Source: Owenia fusiformis (taxonomy: Eukaryota; Annelida; Polychaeta; Sabellida; Oweniidae). From it: 64,000 nt of DNA. Location: assembly GCA_903813345.2 (NCBI GenBank), contig CAIIXF020000007.1, positions 565,730 to 629,729 on the forward strand, given 5' to 3'. How positions within the stretch are numbered: the first letter of the stretch is position 1; the number at the start of each line of letters is the position of its first letter. The translations under genes and the position numbers were made by a program. The notes beneath the pieces were generated by a model. It made no database searches, was not told the origin of the DNA, and saw nothing but the letters and a program-made list of their open reading frames with translations. Positions 34,963-45,594 of this stretch are shown in pieces.

Positions 34963-35212
34963 TATATTTCCGTTTGTGCATAGTTTTATTGATTTAAGTA
35001 TTGTTTGTGTTTATGTATTTTGTGTTTATGTTTTTTGAATAAATATTTTTATTAAAAAAAAAAATCCTTTCATTGATACACAGTAGCAGAAAATAATGCA
35101 CCAACCTTAGTTTTCTGTTCCATCGCGGCCATTTTATTGGATAAATCTGTGATCGTAGTTGTCTAATCTCGTTTTCAAAGGTGTTGTTACCGCCATGCTA
35201 TAACACCGTGAT

Positions 35213-35845
35213 ATTGTAAGTTTTTGGTTTATGTTGTACCATGTTTTTTTTATAAGAAATTATAATATAGAATTATATATCCCACATTATATTAGTGTTT
35301 GTTTCATAAATGCATAGTCAAACTGGTACTTTTAGAAAAGCAACATATCAATCAATATTAAGGTTATAACAAACTCTGTCAGATTATCGCAGACATTGGG
35401 GCTTGAAGGTGCTTTTAATTATGCTATCTTGCCTATCTGAGATGGTTCATCTTTACACAAATACACTGATTACCTATAATTACTTGATGTATGTTCAATA
35501 AAACCTGGTTGCATTGACTTGCCTGCTCTATACCTATCAATTTGTTGATTCATTAACTTCGATTGAGACTTTTTCCTGAAATACTCCAGGTGTTTGATAA
35601 AAGTAAATATGCTTTTTGTGTACTTAGTACCTTAATATACTAGTGGAATATACAGGTTGTACACTAATTAATGAGACCAACACCTATTACGTCACATTTA
35701 ACATCAATTTAATCCTGAGCATATCACTTCTGCAAATGGTACAATATTTTACTATTCGTACAAAATATGGGTATGAGATTTCTGAAAGTCCATTAGGATA
35801 TCAATTGGTTAACACCAATCCATAAAGCAGAAACAATGAAACAAC
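35213..35845. other. No recognisable gene
   Basis: Sequence right of the nested stack. No exon-like frame and no known repeat until a short family A tail scrap. Confidence 0.4.
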
Positions 35846-35847
35846 AA

Positions 35848-35882
35848 CTCATTGGTCATCATGAGAAAACTATGGCTGGTTT
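35848..35882 (+). repeat. Dispersed repeat family A, fragment 11 (tail scrap)
   Basis: TTGGTCATCATGAGAAAACT with ATGGCTGGTTT matches the family A tail. Confidence 0.55.
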
Positions 35883-35899
35883 AGTTCCCGGGGGTTCAC

Positions 35900-36180
35900 T
35901 CCCAGCCCATTGCAGGCCTGTCAACTGTCCCGCAATTTGCGTATTTGTCACGCATTTGCTGAAGAATTTGAAGTCACGCCAGTTATTTTTGCGTGACAGA
36001 AAATGTCACGCAAATACGCATTTTACCTGGTAATTGTCAAGCAAAAATATTTCTGTAGATAAATTTCTAAAAAAGATCGTCTACACAGCAAAAATACGAA
36101 AAAAAACGTACGCATTTTGTTCGGACTTTTCACGCGAATCACGTATATGTCACGCATTCCGTTCGAAAATTTTCGTACCT
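35900..36180 (+). repeat. Dispersed repeat family C (GTCACGC-rich), copy 2
   Basis: It begins GCAGGCCTGTCAACTGTCCC and contains GTCACGC or GCGTGAC at least six times in both orientations, including a partial hairpin around TGCGTATTTG. It shares TAATTGTCAAGCAAAAAT and TTCACGCGAAT with 10780-11090. Confidence 0.7.
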
Positions 36181-37110
36181 ACCCCCTACATTCAGTATAT
36201 ACGTACAGGTATACTTTCAGTATGGTATCAGTATATACCTATAGGTCGACATTTAGTCTATACTGACAGTCTTAACATGTCAGTCTGTAGACTGATATGG
36301 ATGAATATGACTCTTCCAATGAGATACCTTAAATTTTAAATCATTCTGCAGATGAGAAAAAATAATTTGGATAGCAGTCTTATTTTCTAGCATTACATTA
36401 TCTAATTAATTAGATGCAGGATTATGAAGACTTCTAAAGACATACAACAAATAAATTAATATTCTTATATTAACTATATTCAAGTTTTATTCATGATGTA
36501 TTTTTAATGCAAAGTTTTAACTTTCAAATTTTAACTGTATTTCTTTTTTAAATTTTAGTATGACTGTATCTTTCTCTCATTTTTTGTGTTTTCAATGTAT
36601 AAAACATTCAATGTAATTATGAGCAGGAATGCTCCCCTGCCACCTAGTCTGGTAGGACAGGTTGTGGAAACAAATGGTCATAAAATAGAACTTACATATG
36701 AATAATTGTTGACTTATAGTTTTATCATGAATTTTGCATTTGCCGTTTATATTATAAAATGATAAAGTAAAACTGGTATACGTTCAGTCTAATCATTATT
36801 TATCAGAGTTTATTTGGTATGCTTTCAGTATACTGTTGAAAATCATAGGTAAAACTGGTATGCTTTCAGTATATTCAGTATTTATCAGAGTTTGTTTGGT
36901 ATGCTTTCAGTATATTATTGAAAATCATAAGTAAAACAGGTATACTTTCAGTATATTCAGTATCTTCATACCTATTTACAGATCTATATTCAGTATATAT
37001 ACCTATTAATTGGTATGGTATCAGTCTGGTATCAGTATAGACCTATCAACAAGGTATACTTTTAGTATACTTTTGGTATAGACTGACTATACCTGGCAAT
37101 AGGCTGGGCT
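36180..37110. repeat. Region of repeated GGTATRCTTTCAGTATA motifs
   Basis: Variants of GGTATACTTTCAGTAT occur at 36209-36224 and repeatedly between 36775 and 37080. Two ~75-bp near-direct repeats (TTATCAGAGTTTRTTTGGTA, then TTGAAAATCATARGTAAAAC) lie at about 36800 and 36876. ATACCTATAGG/GGTATAG motifs at both ends suggest an inverted, transposon-like outline. Nothing is coded. Confidence 0.6.
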
Positions 37111-37299
37111 GTATACAAACCTTGATGGGGATCTTTTGCGCATGTTGGGTATCTTTTTCTAACATTTGATATGGTAGTGGAGCCAAATTTTAGCATCTGA
37201 ACATTTACATTTACTTATACGTGAGTATGATTTTGTTGAAATTTTATTTGTGCCTACTAAAATAGCATATTACACCTTCTGATAACTATTTGCTAGTGA

Positions 37300-37430
37300 G
37301 CAACCATTTTGAAAATACTGGCTTTGCTTGTGTGTCGTTCCACAATATTTGCAATACATGTCATTGTAAAAATTCCAGCCATGGCTGTTCAATGGGATTT
37401 GCTACGATTTGGTGTTGTTGTTGTCTAGTT
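37300..37430 (+). repeat. Family B 3'-end relic
   Basis: ACCATTTTGAAAATACTGG, then CCATGGCTGTTCAATGGGAT, GCTACGATTTGG and TTGTTGTCTAGTT match the end of family B copy 2. Confidence 0.65.
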
Positions 37431-37449
37431 ATAAATAAAAACAACATTT

Positions 37450-38235
37450 GATATACTGCAGCAAGGGGGCTTATTTTCTTTGTACTTTGGACTGTTTACT
37501 GTCTTTATAACAATTTAACCATTTTTTCATGTGCCCATTTTGCTTGACAATTTACCATGCATATTTTCATTCATAGTGAGTGCAGCTATACAGTGATCCA
37601 TTAGATTGTCTTATTTTCCAATCATAGTTCATCATGTGTTTCTATTTAGCGATACCAATTACTGATTATATGTGATCATATTCACTTTATTAATTTACAA
37701 TGGAGAATGTCACAGTCATTCCATGTATTCCAATTAGATTTAATACCCATACTTGAATCATTGCTGTCAGTTCCTATGCTACGCAACGTGATTATATGAG
37801 ATACAAACAATCGCTGCTGTTATGCAGTTAATGAAAGACAGGGCATTTCCATATATGATTAGAAAGCCATTTCCAAGTTTATCAAGTAAAGAAAATGAAA
37901 CAGTTATATAAACAGGGAACAGTACGACAGACGGTCATATTGGGAAACAAAAATTAATGCAGAAAATAAAGTGCTGCATCAAATACATTTGTTGATTCCA
38001 CAACTTACAAATGGTTAGAACATAAATCTAAGGAGATGCTTTTATCTATGAAAACCAAGTTCTTATAAGGATACATTATGTCATAGATGCCATCAATACA
38101 ACATGGGCGCTCAGTGTTCTCACAATGTTTCAAATTCAGGTATTTACTGGTCATGTTTTATAATTTAGCAAATTATGAAGTCATAATTTAGAAACTATGG
38201 TAGATGCTCACCATAATCTCCCAATGTAATTTCAA
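37450..38235. other. No recognisable gene or repeat
   Basis: AT-rich non-coding sequence with only short ORFs. Confidence 0.4.
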
Positions 38236-38239
38236 ATAT

Positions 38240-39480
38240 ATATATTTTTTTTATTTTTTTTTATTCTTATTTTTTTATTTCAATTTATCAAGTACAGTTA
38301 TACAATATTTTACATACATATAGTATACAATAATTTCACATGACTTTTCTTATATATAGCTCTTGTTCTAGTAAGTATTCTAAATTTGGATATTTATACT
38401 TGCTAATACAGTTTTTGTTATTAGTACAATATTATTTACATAATTCTCAATATCTTTTTTCTTATTTGTATATTTAAGCAAAATTTCCCTTTCCCTTAAT
38501 TTTAAAGAGCATCCAAATTTTGCATTTATTTTGTTCATTATTTCTTTCCATATATGTTTTACCTTTTTACAAGAGATGAAGAAATGAGAATGAGTCACTC
38601 TGTAAAATTTACAACTGTTTGAGTTTTTCCCTTCAATTTTCGATTTGAATAGATAAATAGAATATTTGTTGGATATACCCTATGCAATATTTTGTACTGT
38701 TATCTCTTTAATATTGGTTCAGCAATATTTTGAATCATTTTCCAAATATCAGACCAATTAATATTTTGATACTCATTATTCCATCGTTGACAAGCTCCTG
38801 GTATTATATTTTCTTTTTTAATAACTAATTGTTTATAATCTTTTGACTTTGATGTTTTTATAATGATGTTATTGTACAATATTTTATCCTGACCAAGTGC
38901 AATTGTTTTTCAATGCATTTTGGATGACAAAATATTCAAGCGTGATACCTGTATTGTTAGGAATCATTTGTTTGAATATATAAGCACTAGTGCCAAAGGG
39001 AAAGGACTAAAAGTTGTAATGGAACTTAGCAAGAAAAAGCAAACTCTAAGTGCATACCAGTCAAGAAAAACAAACCCCATATAGCCCAAAACCATGATCT
39101 AACGTGAAAAGAAGCAATGTCTAATACCCCCTTTATATTTATATTCTTTAGCTTCTGTTGATTGTCCAGTACATCATTTACCAATTTGATACCTGCATGT
39201 TTCCAATTTCAAATATATATTTGTTGTAAAATTAAATGTTGAATATTATAAAAAAACATCATCGTTAATTGTAAATCTAAAACTGATTTGTTTTTTAGAC
39301 ATGCTAGGTAAATATTAAGGAACCCAAGTCATGTTAGAATCAGTCCCGCTTTATGTTTCAAAATATAGATGGAAATATAATTAAGATTATTCATTACTAA
39401 TTGTCCAGATAAACTATATATTCAACCTTTAATATTTTATTGTCATTGTGTTGAACTGGATAATTAAACCATATAAGACA
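38240..39480 (-). pseudogene. Decayed LINE reverse-transcriptase C-terminus, split by family A
   Basis: On the minus strand, the frame near 39140-39220 reads NWKHAGIKLVNDVLDNQQKL, typical of the region after the LINE reverse transcriptase. The stretch 38380-38620 reads THSHFFISCKKVKHIWKEIM, the end of the zinc-binding block. A T-rich run at 38244-38280 (poly(A) on the minus strand) marks the 3' end. Family A fragment 12 interrupts it at about 38978-39130. Many stops are present. The upstream limit is uncertain. Confidence 0.6.
38978..39130 (+). repeat. Dispersed repeat family A, fragment 12 (clean head)
   Basis: CACTAGTGCCAAAGGGAAAG, TTGTAATGGAACTTAGC, AAGCAAACTCTAAGTGCATA, CCCCATATAGCCCAAAACC and AAGCAATGTCTAATACCCCC are all intact. 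It lies inside the decayed LINE, so it inserted later. Confidence 0.85.
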
Positions 39481-39544
39481 AATTGAAAAAAACAAGCAAA
39501 GGTGAGTCATCTGGGGAGCTGTAGTGTAACAGGTTTACTAGACA

Positions 39545-39665
39545 TAAAGGGAGTGCTAAATTCAATACCCCGTATTGAAATTGAACCCAGGGCCTTCCAC
39601 TCAAAAGTTCACCGCTCAAGCCATAAGGGCTACCCACTCCAGCTAGACTGTAGCAGCAACTTGCT
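39545..39665 (-). mobile_element. tRNA-derived SINE head
   Basis: On the minus strand, TGGCTTGAGCGGTGAAC resembles an RNA polymerase III A box (TRGC-N-N-AG-Y-GG) and, about 35 bp later, GGGTTCAATTTC resembles a B box (GGTTCGAATCC). Spacing fits a tRNA, but the acceptor and anticodon arms do not close properly, so it is read as a SINE rather than a tRNA gene. I cannot see a matching 3' tail. Confidence 0.5.
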
Positions 39666-40695
39666 ATCGAGGGTCATTACACGCTTATACTTGTGCAATA
39701 ATGATAACTTTGTCTTGTAAATATGACTCTACATTGCAATTTGAGATCTAATGTATAACTGAACTTATTGGTATTCATGTAGGTTAAAGAATCAACCTGA
39801 TATTGATGGCAGCATCACCATAGTCACCTTTATCTGATTCAGTCTAATTGATCAACAAATGCAATCCTTCAGCATCTTGAATGCCTAGCTTTATGCTATG
39901 TTGCATTGTCTTATGTCAGTGTCATCATTGATTCCCATGTTGGGAATGACATACTCTATTACCATGAAAGGCCTATTATATTGTAGAATGTAAATTTCAG
40001 TTAAATTACTGCCCGAGTCATGATGAATTGTGTTTTTGCCTGCCTACTGGGACATTTTAGGTTCAATGTGTCAGTAGTACTCTGTATAAATGTTTACCAG
40101 TAGCACCAATTGAATATTTGAATAATTATGTACAGTATAGCTTTTTTTCTTGTAATGCTAATGTAACATTTTCTGAATTGTGGGGAGGGGTCATAAGACA
40201 CAAATTCTTTATGTGTAAGATCATTATTTGGTATATTGGGGATTTGAATTGGGTATTTAAATGTCCATCTAACTGTTTGTTTTGAATAATATTTGTTGGT
40301 CTTTTCCTTTTTGGAATTGATTCATACATGTTTATTGGAAAGTTTTTAGCCTATGTGTATGTATATTCTTTGGTTAATTGGAGCTTGCTTAAATCTGTTG
40401 ACAGCTGACTTGCCCTTATTAGAATTTACATTGTGTTCAATAAGTATTGTTTATTTTAGTTTTCTTGCTTTATACATTCACAACATAGAGAACATGTATC
40501 TGACCTTATTCTCTTAATATTTTCTGACAATCGACTCAGAATTGAGAAAGTTATGGTTACTATGATTGACAATGACTGTCAGGAAACTTGAATGGAATAA
40601 GGTCAGATACCCTTTCTACCACATGTCAGCCCATATGGTTATGTTTCTTCTACTTCTTTTAACAATGAATCAGAATAGTGTTATATTCCTTCTAG

Positions 40696-40824
40696 ATGAT
40701 GATGAGCATAAGGAGGGGAAGCAAAGTGTAAGCAGCAGCATAGATTCAGCATATGATAGTAGGTCAAGCTTAACAACAAATGCAGGATCTGTGAAGCAGA
40801 AAAGGAGCAAAATACAAAAAGCAG
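40696..40824 (+). CDS. Host gene coding exon, phase 1-1 (129 bp)
   Basis: The acceptor TTATATTCCTTCTAG precedes the exon and the donor GCAG|GTATGA follows it. Read in phase 1 the exon is open for 43 codons with an acidic start (DDDEHKEG), a Ser-rich centre (SVSSSIDSAYDSRSSL) and a basic end (KQKRSKIQK). It ends in phase 1, joining exactly to 41980. The composition suggests an intrinsically disordered, possibly phosphorylated segment. The gene is not recognised. Confidence 0.75.
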
Positions 40825-41979
40825 GTATGAATCAAAAGATTCCTCAAAGTAAAACCACTTTAAAAATCATGTGAACACAAAATCAAAGCTATCTCCATTT
40901 TTGGCACTTGTACTTACATATCCATAAAATCTTCATTTGGAAAAGTGGCTACCATATTCAGCAAGTGCAAAATTAGGAAATTGTCATTCTGATCATGTCA
41001 CTAATATTCATATATTATATTAAACTATTTATCCCATGTGTATATTATGCTTGTGCATTATTTTTTGAAACTCAGTTTTAAGTGTCATTATCAGGCGCCA
41101 GGATACATTTCATCCTACTTTAGCTCTATTTCCTACTTTAAAGCAAAGTCAGACATAACATTTCATCACAGGGATATCCATTGTTAGCTGAATTACTTAG
41201 TGGTAATGAATGACTGTGATTAATGCCATGTTACTGTAGGTCAATTTACACTGTAATACAGGAGATAGTTTAAATTGGTGTCACAACATTTCAATTTCTA
41301 TTAGGATAAGCCACTCTGCTTTTTGAATGTCATTCCCATGTTTTATATAGTTCAACTCTATGTAGCAAATAACAAGGTGGTTTAAATCTTGTATTGTACA
41401 AGTCTGTATAATGTATATGGTTTTCAAATCTATCAGGTATTATATGTTTATGTTGTGAAGTATCAGCATGAAGAATAATACTCTATTGTTTGAGCTAACC
41501 TTAAATTTATTGTCATATTCTACTATATTTTGTTTATATTATAAATGGGTTATCCATGATTAAATTTAATAGGCTAATACCTCATCTCATCATGGGTGAA
41601 ACTATTGCCAAAAAGAGACATGTTATATCATACTCAAATTGATAAGAGATTTGATATAATATTTTTTGTTTAGCGGGATTCACTACTCAGGGAGTTGCTA
41701 TTTTCTCGTTTGTGGTGATGTAATGTTGTATGAAACCAAATTTCCAAGTATATTCAAAGTACTTAACCACATCCATTAAAAATGGGCATATTCAGTTCAT
41801 GTATTATCCTATCGTAGATAATGATTACAATACATAAAAAAAATAATTAAATTTCTACATCCATAGAAAGGCACTCTGAGCACTCCTCAGTAGCACTCTA
41901 TTTTATGAAAAGGCTGTTCAATACAAAAAAGTAATTTCAGAGGGAATACTTTTACATTTAATAAAACATGTATTTCCAG

Positions 41980-42044
41980 GGAGCCACCAGGTTCCGCCAG
42001 TTGATGAGGAAGATGAGACACACACACCTGAGAATGTCATAAAG
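41980..42044 (+). CDS. Host gene coding exon, phase 1-0 (65 bp)
   Basis: The acceptor CATGTATTTCCAG and donor AAAG|GTAATA flank it. With the base carried over from the previous exon it codes GSHQVPPVDEEDETHTPENV followed by IK, open and acidic. It ends in phase 0, matching the next exon at 53599 across an 11.5-kb intron that holds the LINE. Confidence 0.75.
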
Positions 42045-44050
42045 GTAATAGTATCCCATTACAGCTCAGCATATTTGATATGTGTCTATGCAAGATGTTC
42101 ATATCGCTATGAATCTTTTTCTGATGTCTGTTGGGGTTTGTTTTCTTATGAACAGCTGAACTCTTAATTGATTTGTTTCTTCTTGTGTATTGTAATACCT
42201 TTTGTTTCATATATTTACATTGTTTTCTCAAAGGTAGTATCAGATCTAGCAAGCAACCCTAACAAAAAAAATGCGCCATTTTTGGAATAGATTGGGCTCA
42301 TATCATTCCTTGTTAGATCTATTATCTCTAAAATTCCCATAATGCATACTTCATTAGAGGAAACTATTTTATAATGTCTTCATGTTAGTATAAATGTGGT
42401 TTAGTAATCTGTTAATAGGTCTGATTCTGCCTTTAAGATTTTTTATCACTAGGTATTGGCATCTAATTGTTTTATGCAATCAGTTCATTGTATCTTGAAT
42501 TTGAACTTAATAGAACACAATCAATCCAGGTGATAACACAACCACCATTGTGATAGTATACATGTTTTATATGCACATGACACATTCTGCCGGGAAGTTA
42601 ATTTTCAAATGGCTACCGATTTCAAAATGGTGGCAGATTGTTATTGTTATTTTTTTGTAAGAAAAATACAAACTACAAAATGACTCATCGAGATGATTTC
42701 TTTAAAGATATGCTAAACAGATAAGCATTACATAATCATGAAATGAATAAGTCTGAAAATACAATTTGTCGGAATGTACTAAAACCTGCTTGAAACTGAA
42801 AAACATTGCATGCTCTATTCCACACAATTTGGAGGCTTTTGAAATTTGCAGTAACAATGAATAAGTGCGCCTGTATATAATCATTGCATAGAAAACACTT
42901 CATGTAGTGTTTATCAGATGTCTTGAGTTGACCAAAATACTCCTTTATTTACTATATACTGGACTACATACTGGCACCCTTACATATATGTTACTGTACA
43001 TATTGTAGAATTAGCCCATAAGAGCTTTGCAAAATCAACATATTGTACTATCAACGTAATAGACAGCTTGCCTAACCTTACAGGCAAACTATTAAAATAT
43101 AGACAAAGTTGAAGATAAGACTGATATTGTCACATTGAATTATGATAATAAGTAAATTATATGTTTGTAATAGTTTGCACCGGTATAACCATGCACAGTA
43201 GAATAATACACAGGGTTACCCTAAATTGTAAAAACATGAATATGTTTCTTATAATTAATTATTCATATATCCCAAGGATTTACCTGTTCCCTTCCTGACC
43301 AAACCTTGTTTTATTTTGATTTTTTACGATAAAATAAACTACTCTTTTTGACATCTTATCATTTTTATTTCCATATGTTATTGACGTGAGAACTCAAATA
43401 ATCAATGGGAAAACAATGCTAAAGTTTCACACTGAAATAGGTATTACAGCAGGCCTAGGAAAATATGGCAAGAAAAGGATGCTACACCTAAGGGCTACAG
43501 GTGGACAAACTATTCCCCCTGTAAAGTATTTTAAGGGTCAGATCACTAAATTCATGATTGCATTGAAAAGCTTTGAATGCTAATTTTCACGAATGGATGT
43601 ATTACCAAAGAAGAAAATATGAAGAATTCATACTGTTTATTTCGAGTGATTATTTAGTGTCAAGTTTTGTCTCTAGTGACAGCATGTTACTGAATATCTC
43701 ATCAAGTGACCTAAACTACAGAAGCTAAAATAAGCATACCAAAATATTATAATTCAGTATGATTCGGAGAAGGGGATTAAACAGTTATAAGGGATTAGCA
43801 ATTTATTTATTATCTTACAATTTAGCTGAATTCTTGAATTTGAAGATGTACTGCTATATTGTTTAATATACCTTATAATAGATTGATTTGATGGTAGGAA
43901 CTAGTATGTGATATGATTAATTAATTAATGATAACTCACTTATTGTATTACTTGTGCTTGATACACATGCTGGAAGATATGCTTTTAAAATTAATAAACC
44001 ATTACCAAAACTATGGTTACCATGTAGTAGTGAAAGGCACATTAAAAATG
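42045..44050. other. Intron sequence, no further gene seen
   Basis: AT-rich. A scrap near 42595-42640 (TTTTCAAATGGCTACC) resembles the AAAATGGCC repeats. A 65-codon frame at 43386-43583 is open but lacks matching splice phase, so it is not called. Confidence 0.45.
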
Positions 44051-44346
44051 AATATTTTATTTATTTTATTTATTTATTCAGAACTACGCTTTTGTATCAG
44101 CGGCACACTTTCAAAGGTGCATCTTTACAATAAAACATAATATATCTAAAACTGAGTCTTAAGAATCTTTAAGATTGCACTAAAACTTTAATGGTTAAAA
44201 TAGGTTTCCTATGCGACTAAAATACTAAATAACTAATACATCTTAAGTAAAAACATTTTAGATACTGTGTCAAATGTTGAACCTAAATCTTGTCCCCCAA
44301 GTCTAAAAGCCTCATCACCTAGAATCCATTGAAGTTTATATTCAGG

Positions 44347-45594
44347 TCAAGACACGAAGAATGTTTCACTCAGGGCAGATGGAATTTTGCTTTCAATTGT
44401 TTTGAAGAACACATTACGATGGTCATTATAGTGGGGACAGAGTAGAAGTCTATGTTCTACCGTTTCAATCATATTTGTACAAAAATTGCAATTGGGGTCC
44501 GAAAGTTTATTTTTCCATCTATATGTTTCACTTTTTGATTGGAACTTTCCTAATCTCGCAAGGAACTTTATCCTTGCGCCCTGAAAGTCATAGTCATTTC
44601 TAAGGTAGTTTTGAAGTCCTTTTCTTGTGAAAAGCGTACTATAAAAGGACAAGGATGATTTTTGATCAATTTCATTCTCAGTATAAGATTTACATTCTTC
44701 CCTTATCCTGTTATCGTATTCATTAATCATTTTATCAGAATCATGACTTATGCCAACGAAACCGATGGAGGACAGAATGTCATCCATTTGTTCAATGTAT
44801 TTCCAGCTATTGGTTTTATTATTTTTAAGTCTATGTGACAAAGCTGCGATGAGGTTGCTTATAAGAGAATTCTCACTTTTGCCTAAAAGATGAAAAAAGT
44901 ATTCAACTTGTCGTTTCAGCACAATAAAATGTATAGGAGTCCATCCTAGCTCGTTTATAGCGGCAATATATGCCGGAGTGCTTTTGATATTGAAAATTGC
45001 TCGCGCTGCGTTATATTGCATCGACTGAAGTTTATTTCTGATCACTTTTGTATCTGTAACCCATACACCACACCCATGTAAGATGCTTGGTAGAAATTTA
45101 CTTGTATATAACGTGTTCCCAAAATCAATCCTCTTAGCATTGAGATGTTTACTAAGGGTATATGAAATATGGTTTTTCAGCTTGACCGCGTTTGGCGCAA
45201 GTTTGTCAATGATGTGACAAGAATCTTTTAAGGACCTATCAATAAAAATTCCTAGGTATTTATATGTTTGAACCTCATTTAATTTTAGATCTCCCAAAGA
45301 CCAATGTTTAAGTTTATCAATTTTCTTACCTACGACCATAATTTTGGATTTTTTCTCACTAAATCTAGACCCCCATTTAATTGCGAACTTATTTGCAACT
45401 TGTAACATAGATTTCAAGTCATTTTCAGATTGACCGAGAAGGACAATGTCATCAGCCCACATCAAACTTGGGAATTTTTGGTCATTAAATGAGATCCCAA
45501 CATTCGCTTTTAAAAGTTCGTCTTGGAGATCTGTCATTACAATTGAAAACAGTGTTGTGGAAAGAGTACAACCCTGCTTTACACCACAAGTCAT
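44347..45594 (-). pseudogene. LINE ORF2, 3' part: reverse transcriptase from motif B, C-terminal domain
   Basis: The frame begins in the middle of the reverse transcriptase: GVKQGCTLSTTLF (motif B) is followed by SLMWADDIVLLGQS, which carries the two catalytic Asp of motif C. It continues through the thumb region (LHGCGVWVTDTKVIRNKLQS, FNIKSTPAYIAAINELGW) to a C-terminal CNFCTNMIETVEHRLLLCPH zinc motif (C-x2-C...E-T-x-x-H...C). The first Met is just the residue next to a deletion junction, not a true start. Motif A, with the third catalytic Asp, is absent from both ORF2 parts, so the enzyme cannot work. Confidence 0.9.

Larger units (their letters stand above)
30817..35063 (+). mobile_element. 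5'-truncated LINE with 14-bp target duplication and poly(A)
   Basis: ATCCTTTCATTGAT occurs at 30803-30816 and again at 35064-35077, immediately after a poly(A) run (about 35054-35064) preceded by AATAAA. Between them is only the last ~0.9 kb of a LINE once two later insertions (31241-33649 and 33929-34962) are removed. Truncated 5' end, poly(A) and a duplication of this length are the signature of target-primed reverse transcription. Confidence 0.9.
29716..35212. mobile_element. Outer TIR element of a nested transposon stack
   Basis: The left end CACGGTGTTATAGCATGACG and the reverse complement of the right end CACGGTGTTATAGCATGGCG match. Flanks are ATATT on both sides (a 5-bp duplication), or TAT if the terminus is TCACGG. 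Without the LINE and its nested insertions the element is about 1.2 kb. Its left arm carries several CGGTTACG/CGTAACCG motifs (near 29734, 30200, 30474 and 30497) plus GGTAACG variants. No transposase is seen. The style resembles the element at 7056-7726, but the motif sequence differs. Confidence 0.75.

Noticed and set aside
38228-39220. 16-bp direct repeat AATTTCAAATATATAT as a LINE target duplication
   Set aside because: LINE-like coding similarity continues past the right copy (39205-39220), and the word is simple AT sequence, so it is probably a coincidence.
43386-43583. 65-codon ORF with a basic, Gly-rich stretch in the large intron
   Set aside because: Its possible acceptors do not fit the phase-0 junction between exons 42044 and 53599 without a stop, so it is not supported as an exon.
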